Positions 1 through 6,776 of a stretch of DNA of 13,818 bases are shown one piece after another. The stretch is from Pseudomonadota bacterium (GTDB lineage: Bacteria > Pseudomonadota > Alphaproteobacteria > Rhizobiales > Xanthobacteraceae). The position numbers and the translations under genes are program-made. The stretch covers positions 1 through 13,818 of the forward strand of contig JAJYAH010000095.1 in NCBI GenBank assembly GCA_021779635.1, given 5' to 3'. The notes under the pieces are model-generated. The model was not told where the DNA came from. It searched no databases and saw nothing but the letters and a program-made list of their open reading frames with translations. The first letter of the stretch is position 1, and every line of letters begins with the position of its first letter.

Positions 1-230
1 TGCGAGAAGTAGACGCCTTCGCGCTCGGAAAGACCGAGCACAACGGTGATTTTGTTGTCCGGCGCCACGTCGGCAATGGTTCCGGCGCACAAGTATCCCA
101 CTCGATACCCTACTTGAACGTTTGGTCGCAGCTGATCCCGGAGCCGAGATGATCGGCCATGATCTAGTGCCTTTGCACGAACTGGAGCGGTTGAGGTCCA
201 CAATTGCAAGCTTGACCGCTCCTGAAACGA
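1..230 (-). CDS. possible 5' end of an unrecognised minus-strand gene, cut by the left edge
   Basis: Reading leftwards from a TGA at 231-233, this minus-strand frame stays open for 76 codons to the window edge. The part nearest the edge reads like real protein, with stretches such as GYRVGYLCAGTIADVAPDN and ITVVLGLSEREGVYFS. There is no ATG; a GTG at 101-99 preceded by TAGGG is the best visible start, so the true gene may only cover 1-101. No family is recognised. The opposite strand also carries a short frame here (ATG at 149 to TAA near 256, with GGAG in front), which could equally be coding. This is weak evidence based on open length and protein-like composition only. Confidence 0.25.
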
Positions 231-319
231 TCAACCGCAGGTCCGCTTTGCTTTAAGATGGGCAGCCAAACACACGGATCCGGTCGAGAACCCCCTAGTA
301 CACCAGACCTGACGACTGA

Positions 320-364
320 CTGACATAGATCAACAGCCTCCCGTCAGCCTGAGGAGAGTATCAG
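320..364 (+). promoter_or_regulatory. FNR/FixK-like promoter of the efflux operon
   Basis: A Crp/FNR-type site CTGA-CATAGA-TCAA lies at 320-333; the right half is perfect (ATCAA) and the left half has one change from TTGA. A TATCAG hexamer at 359-364 begins 32.5 nt from the centre of the site, roughly where a class II FNR-type activated promoter would have its -10. The 30 bp from 320 to 349 are 26/30 identical to 5455-5484, upstream of the PepSY gene. It is the only promoter-like signal seen between 240 and 495, so it probably drives the adaptor/RND/DUF3240 operon. The identity of the regulator is inferred from the half sites. Confidence 0.5.
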
Positions 365-421
365 TTCGCCTGCCATGCAGGTGCGTTCTCTGGAAGCTGC
401 AGCCGAAACCGGGCCGGGGCC

Positions 422-508
422 GTGCTCAAAGGGAAAGGAGGTACCGCAACGCGGATTGCGGACGTGCAAAGCTTCGATTTGGACCAGCTGGCGATATGGG
501 AAGGTTGA
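422..508 (+). other. possible leader peptide ORF coupled to the efflux adaptor
   Basis: From a GTG at 422 there are 28 open codons ending in a TGA at 506-508, which overlaps the adaptor ATG at 508 as TGATG, an arrangement typical of translational coupling. The peptide ends RIADVQSFDLDQLAIWEG and is not recognised. Inside it is a perfect Shine-Dalgarno AAGGAGGT (435-442) with no ATG, GTG or TTG within the normal spacing; the nearest candidates are a TTG at 456 in another frame and a GTG at 464 in this frame. It may be a genuine leader/regulatory ORF or chance. The rest of 240-495 holds nothing else I can name. Confidence 0.2.
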
Positions 509-1647
509 TGACACATTTCTTTTTTCAGGTGACCTTGCGGCTCACCCCATGGCGGGGCCTAGGTCGAACCATAGTTGCATTGGCATTCATCGGTCTGCCG
601 TCGATCGCGATGGCTGAGGATGCGGTGAAACTCAGCCCGGAGCAGGCAACGAGCCTTGGAGTTCGCGTCGTACATCCTGTTGCGAGCCCAACCGACAAGA
701 CTCTTCCCTATCCCGCCCAGATCGTGATCCCTACGCCACAATTGTGGGTCGTGAGCAGTCCTGTCGCCGGCATGGTGACCGGCCTTTTGGTCGCCCGCGG
801 CGACCGCGTCAACACCGGTCAGCCGCTCGTCATCATGGAGAGCCCAAGCTTTGTGTCGCAGCAACGCGACTACTTGCAGGCCGTTGCGCAGGACATTCTT
901 GCCACCCAGCAACTCAACCGGAACACCCAGCTCTTTCAGACAAGCGCCGTGGCGCAGCGAGTTCTGGAAGCCAGCCAGAACGAAGCCCGTCAGGCAGGCA
1001 TCATGGTTGCGGAGCGGCGGCAAATGCTTCGGCTCAGCGGTCTCTCGGATGAGGCGATTGCGAAACTGATCAGCGAGGCCGCCATCACAGCGACCCTTTC
1101 CGTCGTTGCGCCGCGGCCTGCGACGGTCGTCGACATCTTGGTATCTCCCGGCCAGCGGGTGGAGCAAACAGCATCGCTTATCAAGCTCGCGCAGCTGTCT
1201 CCGCTATGGGTCGAGATCGCCATACCTGCATCGAACATCCGCGCCATCCGTCCAGGCGCGAAGGTGGAAGTTGACGGCTATGCCACGCCAGGTCAGGTGG
1301 TGCTGGTTTCCGAGACTGCCGATGCCGCCACCCAAACCGTATTGGTCCGCGCAGAGGTGCCCAACACCGGCGAACTGCGGCCCGGGCAAACGGCCCAGGC
1401 GCGCATCGGCTTCGCGTCCTCGGCTGAAAGCGCCTGGGAGCTTCCCTACAGCGCGCTGATCCGGCGCGGCGAGCAGGCCTCGGTGTTCGTGGCGACACCC
1501 GGCGGCTTCCGTCTGGTGCCGGTCACGCTGCTTGAGGAGGACCAGGACCATGTCGTGGTCTCCGGCGCAATCACCGACCAGGACGAAGTCGCCGTCGGCG
1601 GCATCTCGGCGCTGCGTGGAATCCTCCTCAAGCTTGGAGCCGGCTAG
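508..1647 (+). CDS. RND efflux periplasmic adaptor (CzcB/CusB-like membrane fusion protein)
   Basis: This is the periplasmic adaptor that would link the inner-membrane RND pump encoded next to it to an outer-membrane channel. The product is 379 aa. The N-terminus has an export signal: basic Arg residues, then a hydrophobic run and AMA before EDAVKL, with likely cleavage after residue 36. A lipoyl/barrel-sandwich half follows from about residue 75 (VSSPVAGMVTGLLVARGDRV). Next come an alpha-helical hairpin rich in Gln/Glu/Ala (about 113-180), a second lipoyl half and beta-barrel (about 190-290) and a membrane-proximal C-terminal domain. I chose ATG 508 because GGGAAGG stands directly before it and the upstream leader ORF ends in TGATG there. 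An in-frame ATG at 496 lacks a ribosome site but would add only four residues. The pump gene starts 2 nt downstream. No metal-binding His- or Met-rich N-terminal tail is seen, so the sequence does not give the substrate. Confidence 0.88.
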   Translation: MTHFFFQVTLRLTPWRGLGRTIVALAFIGLPSIAMAEDAVKLSPEQATSLGVRVVHPVASPTDKTLPYPAQIVIPTPQLWVVSSPVAGMVTGLLVARGDRVNTGQPLVIMESPSFVSQQRDYLQAVAQDILATQQLNRNTQLFQTSAVAQRVLEASQNEARQAGIMVAERRQMLRLSGLSDEAIAKLISEAAITATLSVVAPRPATVVDILVSPGQRVEQTASLIKLAQLSPLWVEIAIPASNIRAIRPGAKVEVDGYATPGQVVLVSETADAATQTVLVRAEVPNTGELRPGQTAQARIGFASSAESAWELPYSALIRRGEQASVFVATPGGFRLVPVTLLEEDQDHVVVSGAITDQDEVAVGGISALRGILLKLGAG

Positions 1648-1649
1648 TC

Positions 1650-4600
1650 ATGCTCGAGCGCCTGGTCGCATTTGCGCTTTCGCAGCGGCTGTTCGTCGCG
1701 CTTGGCGTGCTTCTGTTGATCGGCGCCGGACTGGTTATGTTGCCGAGCCTGCCGATCGACGCGTTTCCGGATGTCTCGCCCGTCCAGGTCAAGGTCATCA
1801 TGAAGGCGCCGGGCCTCACTCCGGAAGAGGTCGAACAGCGGATCACCGTGCCGATCGAGCTTGAACTGCTCGGCTTGCCCGACAAGAAGATCCTTCGCTC
1901 CACTACAAAATACGCGCTCGCTGACATCACGGTCGATTTTGAGGACGGCACCGACATCTACTGGGCGCGCAACCAGGTCTCTGAGCGCCTGGCCAACATC
2001 GCGCGCGACCTGCCGGACGGCGTGAGCGGCGGGCTGGCTCCGATCACGAGCCCGCTCGGCGAAATGTTCATGTTCACCATCGACAGTCCGGATCTGTCGC
2101 TCGCCGAGCGGCGCAGCCTGCTGGATTGGGTGATCCGCCCGGCGCTGCGAACGGTACCCGGCGTCGCCGACGTCAACTCGCTTGGTGGCCATGTCCGCGC
2201 TTTCGAGATAGTCCCGCTCACCGATGCGCTAGCCGCACGCGGCATTTCCTATGACCTGTTTCGGCGTGCGATCGACGCCAACAGCCGCAACGATGGGGCT
2301 GGCCGGGTCAACCAGGGCGAAGACAGCGCCCTCGTACGGATCGAAGGCAGCATCCGTACGATCGAGGATATCAGGCAGATCGTCATCGACACCAAGGACG
2401 GCATTCCGATCCGGGTCAAGGACGTCGCCCGGGTGCAGGTGGGATCAATGACGCGTTACGGCGCCGTGACGACCGATGGGCACGGCGAAACGGTGGAAGG
2501 ACTTGTTCTTGGGCTGCGTGGCGCCAATGCCCGCCAACTCGTCAGCGATGTGCGCGCTCGCCTCGAAGAGCTCAAGCCGTGGCTGCCGCAGGGCGTCACC
2601 ATCAACGTGTTTTACGACCGCAGCCGGTTGGTCGACCGCGCCGTCGGGACCGTCATCCGAGCGCTCGGTGAGGCAACCGTCCTGGTGATCGTCTTGTTGC
2701 TCCTTTTCCTGGGCAATTGGCGAGCTTCGCTGGTGATCGCTCTGAGCCTGCCGCTTGCGATCGTTATCGCGCTGATCGTCATGCGCATCGTGGGCATGTC
2801 GGCGAACCTGATGAGCCTCGGCGGCCTTGCCATAGCAATCGGCATGCTGATCGACGCGCTGGTGGTGGTTGTCGAAAACGTTGTGGGAAATCTCAGCAAG
2901 GAAGTGCATGGAAAGGCCGCGCCGCTTGTCCACATCATTTTCCGCTCGGTCTCTGAGGTGCTGCAACCCGTCGCATCCGGCGTGCTGATCATCATGATCG
3001 TGTTCGTACCGTTGCTCACGCTGCAGGGACTTGAGGGCAAGCTGTTCATCCCCGTCGCGCTCGCGATCATATTCGCGCTGGGCGCCTCGCTACTGTTGGC
3101 GCTCACCGTCATTCCTGTGGCGACCTCGTTTCTGCTCAAGAGCGCTTCACACCACGAGCCGTGGCTGATCCGTACCGCGTTGCGGCTGTATACTCCTGCA
3201 CTTAACTGGGCCCTGAACAACGAAGGCAAGGTGATCATTGCCGCGCTGGTTGCTCTGGCTGCCGCGGGTTACGCCTATACCCAGCTCGGCAAGACGTTCA
3301 TGCCGACCATGGATGAAGGCGATACCATCGTCAGCGTCGAAGCGCTGCCATCCATCAATCTCGACGAGATGATTGCAATCAACACAAGGCTCCAGTCCGC
3401 GATCCTCGCGAAGGTGCCTGACGTGAAAGGCATCGTGGCCCGGACCGGATCCGACGAGCTCGGCCTGGATCCGATGGGACCCAACCAGACCGATACATTT
3501 CTGGTCTTGAAATCCGCTGAAGAGCGGAAGACAGGCGACAAATTTGCTCTGATTGAGGAACTGCGGCACGTGCTGGCCGATTTCCCTGGGCTATCGCTCA
3601 GCTTTACGCAGCCGATCGACATGCGCGTGCAGGAGATGATCAGCGGCGTGCGCGGCGATGTCGCGGTGAAGATTTTTGGGCCTGATATCGCCAGACTCAA
3701 CGAGATTGCCAGCAAGCTGTCGGCCATTCTATCCAGCATCGATGGCGCCGAGGATGTCTACACCACCCTCAACGAGGGAGCGCAATATTACACGGTTGCC
3801 GTCAACCGCATGGAGGCAGGGCGTCTCGGCCTGACGGTGGACGCGATCTCCAACTCGCTGCGTACCCAGATCGAAGGCCGCACGATCGGCACGGTGCTGG
3901 AAGAAGGACGCCGCACCCCGCTTCTGGTCCGCGGCAGCGAGACGACGCGGGAGGCGCCCACGCTGCTGGCGAGCCTGCCACTGACGCTCGCCTCCGGTCA
4001 GCACGTCGCGCTATCGCAGGTCGCCCGCATTCATCGCGTCGACGGTCCCGTCGTGGTCAACCGCGAGAACGGATACCGAATGAGCATCGTACGCGCCAAT
4101 GTGCGCGGACGCGATATGGTCGGCTTCGTCGAGGCCGCCCAGCAAAAAGTTGCGGCGGAGTTGCCGCTGCCGCAGGGTTACCGACTCACCTGGGGTGGCC
4201 AGTTTGAAAATCAGCAACGCGCCGCCGCTCGGCTCTCGATCGTGGTACCGGTTGCAATCGGCCTCATTTTCGTGCTGCTGTTCACGACATTCGGTTCGAT
4301 CCGCCAGGCGCTGTTGGTGCTGGTCAACATTCCTTTCGCGGTCATTGGCGGTGTCTTTGCGCTGGTCCTGACGGGCGAGTATCTCTCGGTTCCAGCCTCG
4401 GTCGGGTTCATCGCGCTACTCGGCATTGCGGTCCTCAACGGCGTCGTGCTGGTGTCCTATTTCAATCAACTCCGCGCCCATGGCATGCCCGAGGGACGGG
4501 TTGTCGTTGAGGGCACCAAGCGCAGGCTTCGACCTGTCTTGATGACGGCAAGCATCACCGCCCTGGGCCTCATCCCGCTGCTATTTGCCACCGGGCCGGG

Positions 4601-4727
4601 ATCTGAAATCCAACGCCCGTTGGCGATCGTGGTGATTGGCGGTCTCGTCTCGTCGACGACTTTGACGTTGATCCTGCTGCCTATCCTCTATCGCCGGTTT
4701 GGCGGCGTCGCCAAGGAGGCCAAATGA
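1650..4727 (+). CDS. HME-family RND efflux pump (CzcA/CusA-like)
   Basis: This is a proton-driven inner-membrane pump of 1025 aa, the normal length of heavy-metal RND proteins. Family marks include the first membrane helix followed by PSLPIDAFPDVSPVQVKV, the signature FEDGTDIYWARNQVSERL, the TM4 motif GMLIDALVVVVEN and the C-terminal RRLRPVLMTASITALGLIPL. TM4 has D402 and E409, but the first Asp of the CzcA-type DFG...D...E set is Ala (A396), as in CusA. Of the three CusA copper-binding methionines, only the first seems kept (M663 in QEMISGVRG); the other two positions read Leu and a Ser/Ala region (recalled alignment). Neither a typical Zn/Co/Cd CzcA nor a Cu/Ag CusA call is therefore safe. 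It starts 2 nt after the adaptor stop and overlaps the next gene by 4 bp, so the three form one operon. Outer-membrane partner not in the window. Confidence 0.92.
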   Translation: MLERLVAFALSQRLFVALGVLLLIGAGLVMLPSLPIDAFPDVSPVQVKVIMKAPGLTPEEVEQRITVPIELELLGLPDKKILRSTTKYALADITVDFEDGTDIYWARNQVSERLANIARDLPDGVSGGLAPITSPLGEMFMFTIDSPDLSLAERRSLLDWVIRPALRTVPGVADVNSLGGHVRAFEIVPLTDALAARGISYDLFRRAIDANSRNDGAGRVNQGEDSALVRIEGSIRTIEDIRQIVIDTKDGIPIRVKDVARVQVGSMTRYGAVTTDGHGETVEGLVLGLRGANARQLVSDVRARLEELKPWLPQGVTINVFYDRSRLVDRAVGTVIRALGEATVLVIVLLLLFLGNWRASLVIALSLPLAIVIALIVMRIVGMSANLMSLGGLAIAIGMLIDALVVVVENVVGNLSKEVHGKAAPLVHIIFRSVSEVLQPVASGVLIIMIVFVPLLTLQGLEGKLFIPVALAIIFALGASLLLALTVIPVATSFLLKSASHHEPWLIRTALRLYTPALNWALNNEGKVIIAALVALAAAGYAYTQLGKTFMPTMDEGDTIVSVEALPSINLDEMIAINTRLQSAILAKVPDVKGIVARTGSDELGLDPMGPNQTDTFLVLKSAEERKTGDKFALIEELRHVLADFPGLSLSFTQPIDMRVQEMISGVRGDVAVKIFGPDIARLNEIASKLSAILSSIDGAEDVYTTLNEGAQYYTVAVNRMEAGRLGLTVDAISNSLRTQIEGRTIGTVLEEGRRTPLLVRGSETTREAPTLLASLPLTLASGQHVALSQVARIHRVDGPVVVNRENGYRMSIVRANVRGRDMVGFVEAAQQKVAAELPLPQGYRLTWGGQFENQQRAAARLSIVVPVAIGLIFVLLFTTFGSIRQALLVLVNIPFAVIGGVFALVLTGEYLSVPASVGFIALLGIAVLNGVVLVSYFNQLRAHGMPEGRVVVEGTKRRLRPVLMTASITALGLIPLLFATGPGSEIQRPLAIVVIGGLVSSTTLTLILLPILYRRFGGVAKEAK
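4713..4719 (+). promoter_or_regulatory. ribosome binding site AAGGAGG for the DUF3240 gene
   Basis: AAGGAGG lies inside the last codons of the RND gene, 4 nt before the ATG at 4724. It fixes the start of the downstream gene and supports translation coupled through the ATGA overlap. Confidence 0.7.
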
Positions 4728-5047
4728 GTGCCGAACTGGTCTGCCTCACGTTGATTGCCGCGCGATCGCTTCGTGATGAGCTGTTCGACTATCTCAGCGA
4801 ACAGAGCGACCTCGCGTCCGGGTTTACGGCTTCCGATGTCGCCGGACATGGCCCCGACGTACGATTGCAGACGTCGGCCGAGCGGGTCAAAGGCAACGCC
4901 GACGAGCTAATGGTGTGGACGATTCTTCAGCCGCAAGATGCTACACGGCTACTTGAACGGCTTAAGACGGCGTTCGCCGGATCGAGGATAGTCTATTGGA
5001 TCATGCCGGTTTCGGGATTTGGCGTGATCGACGTCCCGAATCGATAG
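4724..5047 (+). CDS. DUF3240 family protein of metal-efflux operons
   Basis: A 107-aa cytoplasmic protein with no signal peptide or membrane segment. The pattern LTLIAARSLRDELFDYL, then SGFTASDVAGHG, SAERVKGNADEL and the terminal IVYWIMPVSGFGVI match what I know of DUF3240, a small family typically encoded directly after CzcA-type RND genes. Its overall beta-alpha-beta pattern resembles PII/CutA-like ferredoxin folds, which would fit a sensor or modulator of the pump, but that is inference and no molecular function is established to my knowledge. The ATG overlaps the RND stop (ATGA) and has an almost perfect ribosome site. Family call is fairly sure; function unknown. Confidence 0.82.
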   Translation: MSAELVCLTLIAARSLRDELFDYLSEQSDLASGFTASDVAGHGPDVRLQTSAERVKGNADELMVWTILQPQDATRLLERLKTAFAGSRIVYWIMPVSGFGVIDVPNR

Positions 5048-5091
5048 ATCCTCGCCGATATCGAACTTCACGCTCCGGATCGGCGTACGCC

Positions 5092-5433
5092 CTATCTCAG
5101 GCGATCGAGCGAGGTACCAGCAGGGGCAAGCGCTTCAGCCCGGCGAAAATCCGCGTCGGCACCGACCTGGTCTCCGATTCGTGCCTTCATTGTTCCGCGC
5201 TCACGGATTGCAGCCTGCATTCTTCGGGTCAGCTTTGATGACTACATCGAGGTCCGCGATCGCGCGATCCACCAGTCACTTGTGACCAAAGGCCGCAGCC
5301 CGAGTGCCAACCGCGCGAAATAGTTCGGCTTGAGCCGAATGGCATGACTAAAATCCGCAATCGCGCGGTCGAACTCGCCCTTGGCCATCAACGCCACACC
5401 GCGATTGTGGATCGCGACGTAATAGTCTGGCAT
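5092..5433 (-). pseudogene. remnant of a TPR-repeat protein
   Basis: Three tetratricopeptide units can be pieced together on the minus strand, but not in one frame. Unit 1 (NRGVALMAKGEFDRAIADFS, then HAIRLKPNYF) is in the frame of the ATG at 5433. Unit 2 (AAFGHK, stop, LVDRAIADLDVVIKADPKN) is in another frame and contains a TGA where the turn should be. Unit 3 (AAIRERGTMKARIGDQVGAD, then ADFRRAEALAP) is back in the first frame, which carries a TAG between units 1 and 3 and ends at the TAG 5092-5094. The TPR heptad-like pattern (Gly-8, Ala-20, Pro-32 positions) persists across the breaks. This implies a once-intact gene with two compensating indels. The first frame stays open upstream to 5478, across an FNR-like site. 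This remnant explains most of the 500-bp space before the PepSY gene. Confidence 0.7.
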
Positions 5434-5454
5434 CAGAACGTAGCTGACAATTGG

Positions 5455-5499
5455 CTGATACAGATCAACAGCGTCCTGTCAGCCGACTTCAAGTATTGT
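5455..5499 (+). promoter_or_regulatory. FNR/FixK-like promoter of the PepSY-type gene
   Basis: CTGA-TACAGA-TCAA at 5455-5468 is a one-mismatch Crp/FNR-type site. TATTGT at 5494-5499 begins 32.5 nt from its centre, the same offset as in the promoter at 320-364. The block 5455-5484 shares 26 of 30 bases with 320-349. It also contains an inverted repeat, GGCTGA (5453-5458) against TCAGCC (5479-5484), extended by CAG/CTG inside. A start near 5503 would give a leader of about 45 nt before the ATG at 5549. Confidence 0.5.
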
Positions 5500-5548
5500 C
5501 AAGCGTTCTCGTCAACAACTTGTGACGATGCACTGAAAGGACCGAGTC

Positions 5549-5881
5549 ATGCGCCGATTACGGCTGTTGGTGTTCGCCGCAATGATATGCCTTCCATGGG
5601 CTGAGACCGCTCAGGCGGAGAAGTTCAATCAGGCCTGCACTTCCGTCCCGCGCCATTTGTGGCTCTCGCTGCAAGCGCTGGAAACGAAAGTCGAAGCGCG
5701 AGGTTACAAGATCCTCAAGAGCAGGCTAACGAGCACTTGCGCCGCGTTCGAAGCGCTCAACGAGGACGGGGCAAGCGTTGAGCTGTTCGTCGATCCCACG
5801 AATGGTGAGATCAAAGGCAGGGTAAAGCTTCCGCACGCCGCCGAAAACACCCCGACGGACCGCCCTAATGGGACATCATGA
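5549..5881 (+). CDS. small exported PepSY-type domain protein
   Basis: A 110-aa protein with a clear signal peptide: MRRLRLL, a hydrophobic core, then ETAQA before EKFNQ (cleavage near residue 23). The mature part resembles the short single-domain PepSY proteins of Proteobacteria: one helix (about 36-51), GYKILKSRLTSTCAAFEAL, then VELFVDPTNGEIKGR. Two cysteines, C30 and C64, could form a disulphide in the periplasm. AAAGGA at 5536-5541 is the ribosome site. Such proteins are thought to act as periplasmic inhibitors or sensors; no specific role can be read here. The last 17 bases overlap the 3' end of the converging usp remnant. It is the only intact gene between two broken ones, and has its own FNR/FixK-like promoter. 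Confidence 0.78.
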   Translation: MRRLRLLVFAAMICLPWAETAQAEKFNQACTSVPRHLWLSLQALETKVEARGYKILKSRLTSTCAAFEALNEDGASVELFVDPTNGEIKGRVKLPHAAENTPTDRPNGTS

Positions 5882-6653
5882 GGCAAAATGGTGTCTCATC
5901 CAACAGACCTCGGGTCATTCCACCGAACATCCATTCGCCAAGCCGGCTATGGCCATAAGCTCCGGTCGCGATTAGATCGGCATTGTCCTCTTTCGCCACA
6001 CGGATGAGGTGACGCACGTCGGATTCGTACCCTATGCCCCTGCAGATATTTGGCAACATCGCGAACGCGCCGCCGCGCCACATCTTGTTCATCCGACGTG
6101 CGGATCTCCACGATCGTCACCCGCGAAGCCTTCCTCAGAAACGGCAGAGCACCATGAACCGCAAGTCGCGCCTCTCTCGTATCCTTCCAGCCCACCACGA
6201 TCCGGTCGGCCTGCAATTCATGCACGTGCTCCGGCACCAGAACCGTCGGCCGCCCCATTCGCTAGACCGCTTCCGCGGGATCGATCAGACGATACGGGTC
6301 CACCTGCCCCCGCTTGCTTTTTACCACGACAGATCGGCGGACCTGGCCTCGTTCGCAAGAAAAGCGTTGGGGTATTCGACGCCCCAGCGCCACTCGACCT
6401 TCTCCTTCGGAAAGCCGACGATCTCCCGAAACCACTGCTCTTTTTCGGCCAGAGCGGTCTTCATCCGCTTGACCTCCTCCGGAGTGGTCTCCCGAATGAT
6501 CACGCCTTCGGCCACAAAGTTGGGCTCGATGGCAAACGCAGAGACGCCGACGATCGAAGCCTCGAACTTGGCCGCGATGGATCGCGCCACTCGTACCAGC
6601 TCCTCCGCCTGCTGCGCAGGATCGATGTAAACCATGATTGAAGCGACCGTCAT
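5865..6653 (-). pseudogene. broken universal stress protein gene (two UspA domains)
   Basis: The coding pattern of a two-domain UspA-family protein of about 260 aa runs over three reading-frame segments. Segment 1 starts at ATG 6653 (GGAGGA at 6661-6666 is the ribosome site) with MTVASIMVYIDPAQQAEELV and runs to ANEARSADL, where a frameshift near 6330 leads to a TAA. The frame continues as VVVKSKRGQVDPYRLIDPAEAV, hits TAG (6262-6264), then RMGRPTVLVPEHVHELQADR and IVVGWKDTREARLAVHGALP. A second frameshift near 6030 leads to SDVRHLIRVAKEDNADL and IATGAYGHSRLGEWMFGG, the typical nucleotide-binding G-x(2)-G-x(8)-G(S/T)-like end of UspA with modified residues. Three lesions argue for a pseudogene rather than one sequencing error. 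An FNR/FixK site stands 56 nt upstream of the start. Confidence 0.8.
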
Positions 6654-6708
6654 AACCTGATCCTCCACTGGCACGTAGCTATTCTTCGCTCAACGTCGCG
6701 CCGATCGG

Positions 6709-6722
6709 TTGACGTAGATCAA
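6709..6722. promoter_or_regulatory. perfect FNR/FixK-type palindrome between usp remnant and phaC
   Basis: TTGACGTAGATCAA has two perfect half sites TTGA and TCAA, matching the FNR/FixK consensus of alphaproteobacteria. Its centre (6715.5) lies about 41 nt from plausible start points in both directions. To the right, CATAGAT (6744-6750) can serve as -10 for phaC. To the left, AAGAAT (6686-6681, minus strand) can serve as -10 for usp. The site would thus be a shared activator site for two divergent low-oxygen genes. Regulator identity is inferred from the motif. Confidence 0.72.
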
Positions 6723-6761
6723 CAGGGAATACGCTACCGCCCCCATAGATTGCACGTAGCC

Positions 6762-6771
6762 AGAGAAAGAG
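6762..6771 (+). promoter_or_regulatory. ribosome binding site deciding the phaC start
   Basis: AGAGAAAGAG lies 5 nt before ATG 6777. The in-frame TTG at 6750 has no purine-rich stretch before it and overlaps the expected -10 region, so 6777 is preferred. Confidence 0.5.
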
Positions 6772-6776
6772 CCCGC

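Noticed and set aside
375..617. 80-codon plus-strand ATG frame overlapping the start of the adaptor gene
   Set aside because: Composition is not protein-like and it overlaps the well-supported signal peptide region of the adaptor in another frame.
5054..5083. GCCGAT...ATCGGC inverted repeat after the DUF3240 gene
   Set aside because: Six-base arms with a long loop and no T-tract; also inside or next to the TPR remnant.
6009..6641. 210-codon plus-strand frame across the usp locus
   Set aside because: The minus strand shows clear UspA sequence over the same bases; the plus-strand product is Pro/Arg/His-rich shadow sequence.
6750..6776. Upstream TTG start for phaC
   Set aside because: No ribosome site, overlaps the expected -10 and start point of the FNR-type promoter; ATG 6777 has AGAGAAAGAG at good distance.
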